From: Geodermatophilus siccatus
GTDB taxonomy: Bacteria; Actinomycetota; Actinomycetes; Mycobacteriales; Geodermatophilaceae
NCBI RefSeq assembly: GCF_900103785.1
Contig: NZ_FNHE01000019.1
Span: 1 to 54,123 of the forward strand
Length of the DNA stretch: 54,123 nucleotides
Reading direction: 5' to 3'
A program made the position numbers and the translations under genes. The notes under the pieces were generated by a model. That model saw nothing but the letters and a program-made list of their open reading frames with translations. It had not been told where the DNA came from and made no database searches. Shown one piece after another: positions 47,761 through 54,123 of this stretch (position 1 is the stretch's first letter; every line of letters starts with the position of its first letter).

Positions 47761-47840
47761 TCGGTAGGCGGGAGTCGAATCCGCACGCACACAGGCACCA
47801 GAGCCGAAGTCTGGTGTGGCTGCCGTTGCACCACTCCCGC
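47761..47840 (-). other. tRNA-like or structured RNA remnant with 8-bp terminal inverted repeat
   Basis: On the minus strand the sequence has a D-arm-like GGTGCAACGGCAGCCAC, a perfect anticodon-like hairpin CCAGA-CTTCGGC-TCTGG (UCG at the anticodon position) and a T-arm-like GCGGA-TTCGACT-CCCGC with one broken pair. The variable region is too long and a matching acceptor is missing. Separately, GCGGGAGT (47768-47775) and ACTCCCGC (47833-47840) form an exact 8-bp inverted repeat enclosing it. It may be a decayed tRNA, an att remnant or an unknown structured RNA. Confidence 0.4.
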
Positions 47841-47896
47841 GCGACCGCCGAGTCCACGGAGCCGCGCGACCGCCGAGTCCACGGAGCCGCGCGACC
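47839..47896. repeat. 25-bp tandem repeat, about 2.3 copies
   Basis: The unit beginning GCGCGACCGCCGAGTCCACG occurs at 47839-47863 and 47864-47888 without change, and its first 8 bases recur at 47889. It abuts the tRNA-like sequence and the IS110 scrap. Confidence 0.85.
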
Positions 47897-47905
47897 TCGG
47901 TCCGG

Positions 47906-48068
47906 TCAGTCGCGCAACTGCCGGATCGCCGGCGGTGGGACAACGCTCGGCCGCAGCATCTGCCGCTCGGCGACCTTGCACAGCCAGATGGCATCGAGCC
48001 GGTCGGTCTTGGGCCGCCCGGGCAGGTGCTCGACGTCGTGCGCGTTGACCAGTCAGGTCTCGAACAGA
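47906..48068 (-). pseudogene. IS110-family transposase fragment
   Basis: About 50 codons read LVNAHDVEHLPGRPKTDRLD then AIWLCKVAERQMLRPS and PPPAIRQLRD, a highly typical DEDD-domain segment of IS110-family transposases. It is preceded by GLFET and an in-frame TGA (48053-48055) where the family has Trp, and ends at a TGA (47906-47908). It is a short dead remnant. Confidence 0.85.
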
Positions 48069-48118
48069 CCTTTGGCCTGCGGCGCTGTCCGGTCGAACAT
48101 CGCCTGATACGGCAGTAG

Positions 48119-48538
48119 GTGTCTGTGCCCACTGCGTCCGGCGCAGCCGCGGTCTTGATGCTCGAGCCGTCGGGACGCATCCACACGATGACGTCGAGCG
48201 CCCGCAGCGGTGTGTCGGCAAGGTTCAGTCCGTTGGCGTCGCGGAGTGCGGTCAGCCGCTGGGGCAGCGCGCCGCCGTCCTCGGCGAAGCCGGCGTCCAG
48301 CAACCGCCACCATCAGTTCAGCTCGCCGAAGGCGCAACGCACGGCCGAGACAGCGACGGTGACGGTGGCCGGGTCGTTCGCGGTCAGCTGGGGGGGGAAA
48401 CCAGGCGTCGGCTGCTGCCCGGTCGTGTGCCGACAGGAGCGCACGGTCGGCGGCGCGGGCGCGAAGCTCGGCGTCGGCACGCCGGTCTCCTGCCGAGGGT
48501 CGCTCGGCTGATCGCAACTCGGCACGCCGGGAGCTCAC
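48119..48538 (-). pseudogene. Decayed gene of unknown function (frameshift and stop)
   Basis: Three segments join into one plausible protein on the minus strand: ADRALLSAHDRAAADAWFPP in one frame, then after a run of eight C on the coding strand (near 48390-48397) TANDPATVTVAVSAVRCAFG ELN, a TGA at 48313-48315, and WWRLLDAGFAEDGG to ALDVIVWMRPDGSSIKTAA. I do not recognise the family. The frameshift at a homopolymer could be a sequencing error, but the stop is separate. Confidence 0.45.
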
Positions 48539-48739
48539 CGCGCGACCAATTCGTGGTCACGCGGCCCCGGGAGAGGTGCACGAGGGCAGCGGCCTGCCCG
48601 TATGGGCCGCCCCGCGTGACCAGTTCATGACTGATGGAGCGGAAGACAGGGGTCTGCAGGGGCCTGGAACGGGCCTTCCGGGCGGTCCTCCAGTAGTCGT
48701 CCGGAGGGCCTGACAGGCGGGTTGGACTGCGGTCATGCG

Positions 48740-48815
48740 TGGAGCGGGTGACGGGAATCGAACCCACATGGCCAGCTTGAAAGGCCAGCTCGACGCCGCC
48801 GTTCGCGACACCCAA
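48740..48815 (-). tRNA. tRNA-like sequence ending in CCA (degenerate; 3' half resembles tRNA-Gly)
   Basis: The 76-nt minus-strand sequence ends CACCCGCTCCA and has a canonical T arm GTGGG-TTCGATT-CCCGT. Its 3' ~40 nt look like an actinobacterial tRNA-Gly 3' half. The 5' end TTGGGTG pairs with CACCCGC at five Watson-Crick pairs plus one G-T, but the D arm is poor and the anticodon stem (CTGGC-CTTTCAA-GCTGG) needs two G-T pairs, giving UUC. It is probably a pseudo-tRNA or an attachment-site remnant rather than a working tRNA. Confidence 0.45.
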
Positions 48816-49002
48816 TGCCGGCCGCCGGCCGCGGCGAACACCGCAGCAGCAGGCGGAGCTGGTCGGCGTCGGCCAGTCACGGCTGCGGGTCGTCGGGCCC
48901 GGCGACCTGCGCGCGTCCTTCTCCCGTTGCCCGCTGACATCCGTGCCGAGAGGTCTTCCGCAGGTCGGTGATCCGAGCCTTTCCCGGTGGACAGGGGAGC
49001 AG

Positions 49003-49008
49003 TACGGT
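49003..49008 (+). promoter_or_regulatory. Candidate -10 box for the amidase gene
   Basis: TACGGT lies 27 nt before the amidase ATG, upstream of its GGGAGG ribosome-binding site. Confidence 0.4.
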
Positions 49009-49035
49009 CCGCGCACCGCGACACAGGGAGGCGAC

Positions 49036-50454
49036 ATGGCGGACGCGTTGTGGCGCAGGACTGCGAGCGAGCTCGCGGAGTTGATCCGCAGCGGCCAGGT
49101 CTCCTCTGTGGAGGTCGTGGAGGCGCATCTCGAGCGGATCGAGGCGGTCAACCCCGAGCTCAACGCCGTGGTGCTGGTCCTCGCCGACCAGGCGCTGGAG
49201 GCGGCCAAGCTCGCCGATCAGCGGAAGGCCACCGGCGACGGCGAGCTCGGGCCGTTGCATGGGGTGCCGGTGACGATCAAGGAGAACATCGACGTCGCGG
49301 GGACTCCCACCACCAACGGCGTGGTCGCGCTGCGGGAGGCGGTGGCGCCGGTGGATGCACCGCTCGTGGAGCGGCTGCGTGCCGCAGGAGCGATCGTCAT
49401 CGGGCGCACGAATCTGCCCGACATGGGCCTGCGCATCTCGACCGACTGCAGCCTGTGGGGTCTGACCCGCAACCCGTGGCACCCGGATCTCACCGCGGGT
49501 GGCTCGTCCGGTGGCGAGGCCTCGGCGCTCGCCTCGGGCATGTCCCCGCTCGGCGCCGGCAACGACATCGGCGGGTCGCTGCGTAACCCGGCGCACTGCT
49601 GCGGGGTCTCCTCGCTCAAGCCCACGACCGGCCGGGTACCGCACGCCACCGTGATCCCGCCCGAGGACGGGCCGCTGTCGTTCCAGTTGATGGCCGTCAA
49701 CGGTCCGATGGCCCGCGACATCGCCGACGTGCGCCTGGGCCTGGAGATCATGAACGGGCCGGACCGGCGGGATCCGGCGTCGGTGCCCGCACCGCTCGCC
49801 CTCCCCGGCTCCGGTGGCCCGGTGCGGGTGGCGATGCTGCCCGAGCCGCCCGGGGGCAGCACGGACGCCCGCGTGTCCGAGGTCGTCCGGCAGGCCGGCG
49901 CGCACCTGGCCGCCGCCGGCTACGAGGTCGCCGAGGTGACCCCGCCGGACTACGAGACCGCCGTCGAGCTGTGGCACTCGTTCCTCTTCACCGAGCTTCG
50001 CGCCCTGCAGCCGGTGCTCTCGCAGGTCATGGGGGAGACCGCGCAGCGCTTCCTCACCGCGGTTCTGGACAGCGAGCCGCGCCTGGACCTGGAGGCCTAC
50101 GTCGACACCTTCGTCCGCCGCCGCCGGCTGGCGCGCGCGTGGGGGGACTTCTTCGTGGAGTACCCGGTGATCCTCTCCCCGGTCTGGACCCGGCCGGCCT
50201 TCCGGCACGGATGGGACGCCGAGTCCGAGCAGAACGCGGTCGCCACCATCGAGCTGCTTCGGCCGGTCATGCCGGCCAATCTGCTGGGCCTGCCCGCCGC
50301 AGCCACTCCCGGCGGCCTGGTCGACGGCATGCCGATCGGCGTGCAGTGCATGGCCGCACCGTTCCGCGACGACCGCGCCCTCGACGCGGCGGAGGTGATC
50401 CAGGCTGCAGTCGGCCGCCTCGTGCCCGTCGATCCCTTCGTCAACGGCGGGTGA
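49036..50454 (+). CDS. Amidase signature family enzyme
   Basis: This 472-residue amidase has the complete Ser-cisSer-Lys catalytic triad: Lys in VTIKENIDVAG (~77-87), and the Ser-rich signature TAGGSSGGEASALASGMSPL followed by GAGNDIGGSLRNPAHCCGV (~154-195). It hydrolyses an amide, but the substrate is not evident; GatA is less likely because no gatB/gatC are near and the sequence is closer to general amidases. The ATG follows GGGAGGCGAC. It is intact within an otherwise decayed region. Confidence 0.92.
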   Translation: MADALWRRTASELAELIRSGQVSSVEVVEAHLERIEAVNPELNAVVLVLADQALEAAKLADQRKATGDGELGPLHGVPVTIKENIDVAGTPTTNGVVALREAVAPVDAPLVERLRAAGAIVIGRTNLPDMGLRISTDCSLWGLTRNPWHPDLTAGGSSGGEASALASGMSPLGAGNDIGGSLRNPAHCCGVSSLKPTTGRVPHATVIPPEDGPLSFQLMAVNGPMARDIADVRLGLEIMNGPDRRDPASVPAPLALPGSGGPVRVAMLPEPPGGSTDARVSEVVRQAGAHLAAAGYEVAEVTPPDYETAVELWHSFLFTELRALQPVLSQVMGETAQRFLTAVLDSEPRLDLEAYVDTFVRRRRLARAWGDFFVEYPVILSPVWTRPAFRHGWDAESEQNAVATIELLRPVMPANLLGLPAAATPGGLVDGMPIGVQCMAAPFRDDRALDAAEVIQAAVGRLVPVDPFVNGG

Positions 50455-50895
50455 GGGGACGGCCATGAGATGGTGACCGGGTCGGCCTCTTCCGTCTCCG
50501 GATGCCGGGCGGCGTCGTGCATCAGGATTGGCCACGGCGGGGCGCGGATGGCCGCGAGCGGCAAGTCCAGGCGCGCTGGGCGGCGGTCAGCTGGCGGCTG
50601 GCGCTGTGCATGACCCGCCTGGTCACTGCCGATTTCAGCAGCCGCCCGAGCGACCGCCACGATGAGCAGGCCGACGACCATGACACCTGCCATAGAACGT
50701 GTAGTCCAGCGTCCGATTGATGACCCTCGGAGTAAGGCGGCCTGGGTGCGGCCTTCGTCGGTCTTCAGTCCTGCGCAGCAGTCGGTGGGTTTCTCCTCCA
50801 ACTCCCAAGTGAACATCGTGTGTTACTGACTCGTGTCACTCATCATGGTGCTGTTCCTGTTGACGATATGGTGACTTATTCGAACCCTCGGCTCC
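50455..50895. other. Intergenic region between amidase and lsr2
   Basis: This 441-nt region has no supported gene. The last ~80 nt before lsr2 are less GC-rich than their surroundings and contain TTGACG (50860-50865), which could be part of the lsr2 promoter, though no -10 is found at the right distance. Confidence 0.45.
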
Positions 50896-51228
50896 ATGGC
50901 TACCAAGACTGAGGTTGTACTGGTCGACGACCTGACCGGCGACCTGGCCACCACCACGGTCAAGTTCGCCCTGAACAAGACCGGATACGAGATCGACCTG
51001 TCGGATGAGAATGCCGCTGAGATGCGGCAGGCGCTCTCGCGGTACATCAACGCAGCGCGAAAGGTGTCGGGCATTGGGCGCCGCAGCGCGCAAGCGCCGA
51101 AGCCCGCTCACTCGGGCTACGACCCGGCGGCTGTGCGCGCGTGGGCGGCCGGGCAGGGCATCGAGGTCAACGCCCGCGGGCGCATCAGGGCAGCCGTCGT
51201 GGAGCAGTTCCGGGCCGCCGGTAACTGA
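50896..51228 (+). CDS. lsr2: Lsr2-family nucleoid-associated protein
   Basis: This 110-residue xenogeneic silencer has an N-terminal dimerisation domain (KTEVVLVDDLTGDLATTTVK, FALNKTGYEIDLSDENAAEM) and a C-terminal DNA-binding domain (SGYDPAAVRAWAAGQGIEVN then ARGRIRAAVVEQF) with the AT-hook-like RGR motif. The length and both domains match Lsr2 of mycobacteria and streptomycetes. Its presence inside a laterally acquired region suggests either an island-borne copy or a second paralogue; the main lsr2 is usually elsewhere. Confidence 0.93.
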   Translation: MATKTEVVLVDDLTGDLATTTVKFALNKTGYEIDLSDENAAEMRQALSRYINAARKVSGIGRRSAQAPKPAHSGYDPAAVRAWAAGQGIEVNARGRIRAAVVEQFRAAGN

Positions 51229-51278
51229 GCTCACTGTGTCCGGTCAGCGGGTGCCGGACTGGTAGGCCGGGTTGACGA

Positions 51279-51327
51279 CGGGCTCCGGCGTCCTCGGCTG
51301 CCTCTTGCGAGCCTCGAGTCGCCGGCG
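51279..51327. repeat. Imperfect ~49-bp direct repeat, left copy
   Basis: This stretch, at the 3' end of the DUF4326 relic, matches 53090-53137 with scattered differences (shared blocks CGTCCTC, GCTGC, CCTCGAG and CGCCGGC). The two copies enclose the Tam-like relic and the MOSC gene. Confidence 0.55.
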
Positions 51328-51328
51328 G

Positions 51329-51660
51329 TCATCGGTTGGCCAACTCGAGCAGGACGTCGGCGTGACAGGGCTGGTCGAGCGGGCACCGGCAGGCGAGGTC
51401 ATGGCCGCGCAGGATCCGGCGGGCCTCAGCGGCGTAGCCGCCGGCGGCCCAGCGGCGGAACGCACACCATCGCGGGCGCGGTGTCCGGGCAGCGGACGAC
51501 GGGACGCCGTCGCCGTACTCGCCCGACTCGCGGGAGGTGGGCGGCGGCCAGAGGCGGTCCTCGTCCCCGGCGGGCTACATGTAGGTCGCGCCGACGCGAT
51601 GTGGGTTCTCCACCGGCGGGTCGGGCCACGACCACCGCACCGGGCGGCCCGGGCCGGCCT
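51329..51660 (-). pseudogene. DUF4326 family protein, broken
   Basis: The C-terminal signature is clear on the minus strand: RILRGHDLACRCPLDQPCHA followed by DVLLELANR and a stop at 51329. Upstream in the same frame is ENPHRVGATYM and an in-frame TAG. The expected N-terminal block GAVVVARP appears in a neighbouring frame. There is thus at least one stop and one frameshift. The family's function is unknown; members often sit on mobile elements. Confidence 0.7.
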
Positions 51661-51706
51661 CGTGACCGGCTCAGCTGGTCCGGCGCGACGTCAGGAGGAA
51701 CGTGGC

Positions 51707-52180
51707 ATGGAGGAGCACAGGGACGAGCGAGGTGCGCGGACGATCGGCTGGGACGCCGCAGCGTACGTGCGGCTGTCCACACCGCAGCAATCCTGGGCGG
51801 AGGAGGTACTGGCCCGGCTGGAGCTGACGGGCGACGAGACGGTCGTCGACCTCGGGTGCGGTGCCGGGCTCATCACCGAACGGCTGGTTGCCCGGGTGCC
51901 GCGCGGACGGGTCATCGCCGTCGATGCCTCGCCGGCCATGGCGCGCGCCACGAAGGACCGCCTCGGCGATCGGAGGGAGGTGGTCGTGGCCGACCTGCAC
52001 CACTTCACCTGGCCGGAGCCGGCCGACGTGCTGTTCTCCACCGCGACGCTGCACTGGGTTCCGGACCACGCGCGCCTGTGGCCGTACCTGCATGGCCTGC
52101 TCCGCAGCGGCGGCAAGCTGGCCGTGCAGTACGGCGGTGCCGGCAACATCCCAGGCGTCGAGGAAGCACGTGCAGGATGG
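51707..52180 (+). pseudogene. Tam-like SAM-dependent methyltransferase, C-terminally truncated
   Basis: The ATG at 51707 follows AGGAGGAA. The frame encodes a class I methyltransferase N-terminal half: WDAAAYVRLSTPQQSWAEEV, motif I VVDLGCGAGLITERL, VIAVDASPAMARATKD and LFSTATLHWVPDHARLWPYL, close to trans-aconitate 2-methyltransferase. After GGAGNIPGVEEARAGW (~155) the family similarity stops and the frame runs on into Arg/Gly-rich sequence antisense-like in character, overlapping the MOSC gene up to 53059. The C-terminal ~100 residues are missing, so the enzyme is probably inactive. Confidence 0.7.
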
Positions 52181-52298
52181 ACACCACCCGGTCGACCGGG
52201 TGCACGCAGCCGCCCCTGGCGTCTTCGGGTCTGCCCATGGTCGGACCCCACTGGCCCGTTCCGAGCGCACAGCGGCGCGTGCGTGGAAGGGTGCCGGC

Positions 52299-53078
52299 AT
52301 GCCGGCCGCACTGAGCGTCGTCCGTCTGTCGACCACGCCGATCAAGGGGCTTGCGCTGGACCATCCCTCCTCGATCGAGCTGACGACGCACGGTGCCGTC
52401 GGCGACCGGCAGTTCTTCCTGGTCGACGAGGAGGGGCGGCTCCAGAGCTGCACCGCCAACGCCGAGCTGCTGCCCCTGGCGGCGCGGTTCGACCCGGACA
52501 GCCGACGCCTCGAGGTCGTCCGCGGCGACGAGGTGCTGTGCGCTGGCACCGTCGACTCCGCCGGCGCCGTCGACGTCGACATGTGGGGCCTGCGCAGCAT
52601 CGTCGCCGATGTCGTGGCGGGCCCGCAGTGGAGCACCTTCTTCTCCGATCTGCTCGGCAGACGGGTCCGCCTGGTGCGGGCCCGGCAGTCCGCCTACGAC
52701 GTGCACCCCGCGACGATCCTCGGCAGCAGTTCCGTCGCCGAGCTCGCCCGCCGGTCGGGCCTGGCCTCGGTCGATCCCCGGCGCTTCCGGATGCTGATCG
52801 AGTTCTCCGGCGGGACGCCGCACCTGGAGGACTCGTGGGGTGGCACGCTGCTGCGGATCGGCGGCGCGGTGCTGCGGGGCGGTGGCCCGGTGAAGCGCTG
52901 TGCGGCGACCACGCGCGACCCTGCTTCCGGTGCTGTCGATCTGCAGACGCTCCGCCTGATCACGGCCTACCGCGGCCGCCGGGAATCCGAGCTCGGAGTC
53001 GGAGCGACCTTCGGCCGGTACTGCGAGGTGCTGGAGCCGGGGACCGTCGCGGTCGGTGACTGTCTGCGCGTCGGCTGA
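52299..53078 (+). CDS. MOSC-domain protein
   Basis: This 259-residue protein has an N-terminal MOSC beta-barrel (VVRLSTTPIKGLALDHPSSI, GAVGDRQFFLVDEEGRLQS) and a C-terminal MOSC core with DPRRFRMLIEFSGGTPHLED, the Cys in GGGPVKRCAATTRDP (conserved Cys of the family) and LQTLRLITAYRG. Members bind molybdopterin or handle sulfur transfer, as in mARC and YiiM. The substrate is unknown. The ATG at 52299 lacks a strong ribosome-binding site. Confidence 0.88.
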   Translation: MPAALSVVRLSTTPIKGLALDHPSSIELTTHGAVGDRQFFLVDEEGRLQSCTANAELLPLAARFDPDSRRLEVVRGDEVLCAGTVDSAGAVDVDMWGLRSIVADVVAGPQWSTFFSDLLGRRVRLVRARQSAYDVHPATILGSSSVAELARRSGLASVDPRRFRMLIEFSGGTPHLEDSWGGTLLRIGGAVLRGGGPVKRCAATTRDPASGAVDLQTLRLITAYRGRRESELGVGATFGRYCEVLEPGTVAVGDCLRVG

Positions 53079-53784
53079 CCGACCTGGCGAGCCTCCGCCG
53101 TCCTCAGCTGCTTCTCGCGGCCTCGAGCCGCCGGCCTGGACGGTGGCCCCGCTCGGCGACGTACCTCACCCACATCCAGCTCGAGGTCGGCGAGCGCGTC
53201 CTCGAACACGTACTCGACAGTCAGGCAGGCGGGGACGGGCGGTCGCCCTGTCCGTCACCGGCGACGTCGTGAGGCCGCTGAGGACCATCTTGTGCCTGTC
53301 CTGGGACGCCGTCCACCTGCCCCGCCCGTGCATTCCTTACTCGTCCAATACTGCCGTCGACAGCCGTGGTCGACCGAACCCGCCCCTTGATTCACTCCCG
53401 CTTTGACCAGCTGGTTCAAGGTCTGCCAGCGTCAGTGGACAAAGCCGAGATCACCTCGCAGGGTTGAGGGCTTGCTCGGCGCTGGCACATGTGGCCACGC
53501 TCGCGGCGATTCAGGGGACTGGCTGGAGAAGAACTGGGGAGGCTCCGGCCGCAGGTGTGGAACTCCTCTCAACGCAGCCTGGGCCGGCTGGGGCGGACCA
53601 CGTCCGTGAAGGACAGGTCGGGGTCGGAGCGACGCTGAGGTGGACAACACGCCCGAGTGCGGGGGGCATGCGGCAACCGGTACAGCAACGCTCCGAACGG
53701 TGGCGCGTCGGGCTGGACGCCGGCGAATGCCACACGCCTCTGACCTGCACTGGTCACACGGTCGCGAACTGCGGCGGACCCTTC
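53079..53784. other. Gene-poor stretch of the island
   Basis: About 700 nt between the MOSC gene and the IS256-type end. The right copy of the ~49-bp repeat is at 53090-53137. No other gene, RNA or repeat can be supported. Confidence 0.5.
53090..53137. repeat. Imperfect ~48-bp direct repeat, right copy
   Basis: This matches 51279-51327 with scattered base differences. It lies just after the MOSC stop. It could be a duplicated 3' end of the DUF4326 locus. Confidence 0.55.
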
Positions 53785-54123
53785 GGTGATGTCCCCGGGC
53801 GTGGTGTAGCTCGCGGCCGCGGAGAGCTTCTGCGGTCGGACTATGACGCGATCAGGGCCGGCTGCGCCACCTCCTCGGCGGACTGCTTGAGGCGGTTGAG
53901 GAGGGCCATGGAGCCCTCGGCGAGGTAGCGGCGGTCGGAGACCTGCCATTCGTCGTGGGCCTCCACCAGCACCGCGCCGGCCAGCCGCATCAGGGCTTCG
54001 GGGTTGGGAAAGACCCCGACCACGTCGGTGCGCCGCTTGATCTCCTTGTTCAGCCGTTCCAGCGGATTGGTCGACCAAATCTTCTTCCAGTGCCCGACCG
54101 GGAAAGCGGTGAACGCCAGCAGG
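53785..54123 (-). mobile_element. IS256-family insertion sequence, right end (partial)
   Basis: The transposase C-terminus plus a ~55-nt tail to about 53785, where GGTGATGTCCCCGGGCGTGG resembles the terminal inverted repeat region typical of IS256-family elements. The rest lies beyond the window. Confidence 0.65.
53841..54123 (-). CDS. IS256-family (mutator-type) transposase, C-terminal part
   Basis: The partial frame runs from the window edge to the stop at 53841. It reads [20 protein letters not shown] then [20 protein letters not shown], containing the conserved [15 protein letters not shown](T)-VVG-FPN block that carries the last catalytic Glu of the DDE triad. The ending [13 protein letters not shown] is also typical. 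The 5' part is outside the window, so intactness is unknown. Confidence 0.9.
   Translation of the reverse strand, partial: LLAFTAFPVGHWKKIWSTNPLERLNKEIKRRTDVVGVFPNPEALMRLAGAVLVEAHDEWQVSDRRYLAEGSMALLNRLKQSAEEVAQPALIAS

Noticed and set aside
47839..47896. Possible CRISPR array
   Set aside because: The units are directly adjacent with no spacers and only 2.3 copies; it is a simple tandem repeat.
48735..48971. Plus-strand small open frame beginning MRGAGDGNRTHM
   Set aside because: GDGNRTH-type peptides are the usual false frames antisense to tRNA T arms; the tRNA-like sequence explains it.
49061..49080. GCGAGCGAGCTCGCGGAG in the amidase start region, resembling the repeat head
   Set aside because: It encodes conserved amidase residues (ASELAEL), and no middle or tail of the element follows.

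Overview
The window is very GC-rich DNA with many GTG starts, GTGA/ATGA gene overlaps and the actinobacterial order tlyA-ppnK-recN-steA-steB-pyrG-nudix-xerD-parA-scpA-scpB-rsuA-cmk-der. This is the same order as the Mycobacterium tuberculosis Rv1691-Rv1713 neighbourhood. A member of the Actinomycetota is certain; Geodermatophilaceae (Blastococcus/Modestobacter/Geodermatophilus type) is my inference from gene content and style.

Layout. Bases 1-398 hold the 3' end of 23S rRNA, 5S rRNA and a strong rRNA terminator. Bases 458-10991 hold an R/G-rich TPR protein, an SSB-like protein, a DUF1015 protein, a TPR protein, a HAD phosphatase, an SCP2-like protein, tlyA, ppnK, recN and a methyltransferase. 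A TetR regulator follows. Bases 12179-20388 hold the cell-division pair steA/steB and an envelope block (MraY/WecA-like membrane protein, MurJ-like flippase, GT4 glycosyltransferase, large AlkP-like membrane protein). Bases 20363-31346 hold pyrG, a NUDIX hydrolase, two envelope proteins, a HbpS/GlcG-like protein, ald, xerD, parA-like plus an RHH partner, scpA, scpB and an rsuA/rluB-type pseudouridine synthase. A ROK repressor divergent from xylAB comes next, with a visible operator, then aroH-type chorismate mutase, cmk and der. A complete cydABCD operon and an alpha/beta hydrolase end the orderly part.

From the tRNA-Pro gene (44629) to the right edge the character changes. It contains a frameshifted tyrosine integrase relic beside the tRNA, long gene-poor stretches, tRNA-like sequences, an IS110 scrap, dead genes (DUF4326, a Tam-like methyltransferase and an unknown), a short tandem repeat, a partial IS256-family transposase at the edge, and a few intact cargo genes (a repeat-bearing zinc metalloprotease, an amidase, Lsr2, a MOSC protein). 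I read this as an old, decaying integrative element or genomic island.

The most unusual signal is a dispersed element of exactly 81 nt, present four times (7228, 15158, 27935, 29361), always between co-directional genes. Each copy is a 26-codon open frame. In three copies its GTG overlaps the upstream stop codon, and in all four its TGA overlaps the downstream start codon. Each copy has a palindromic GAGCTCGCGAGCTC-like head, and three of the four have a GAGGAGG Shine-Dalgarno near the tail. It behaves like an insertable translational coupler that keeps operon reading intact. Several genes also show a TANNNT box 6-8 nt before a GTG start, the pattern expected for leaderless transcripts.
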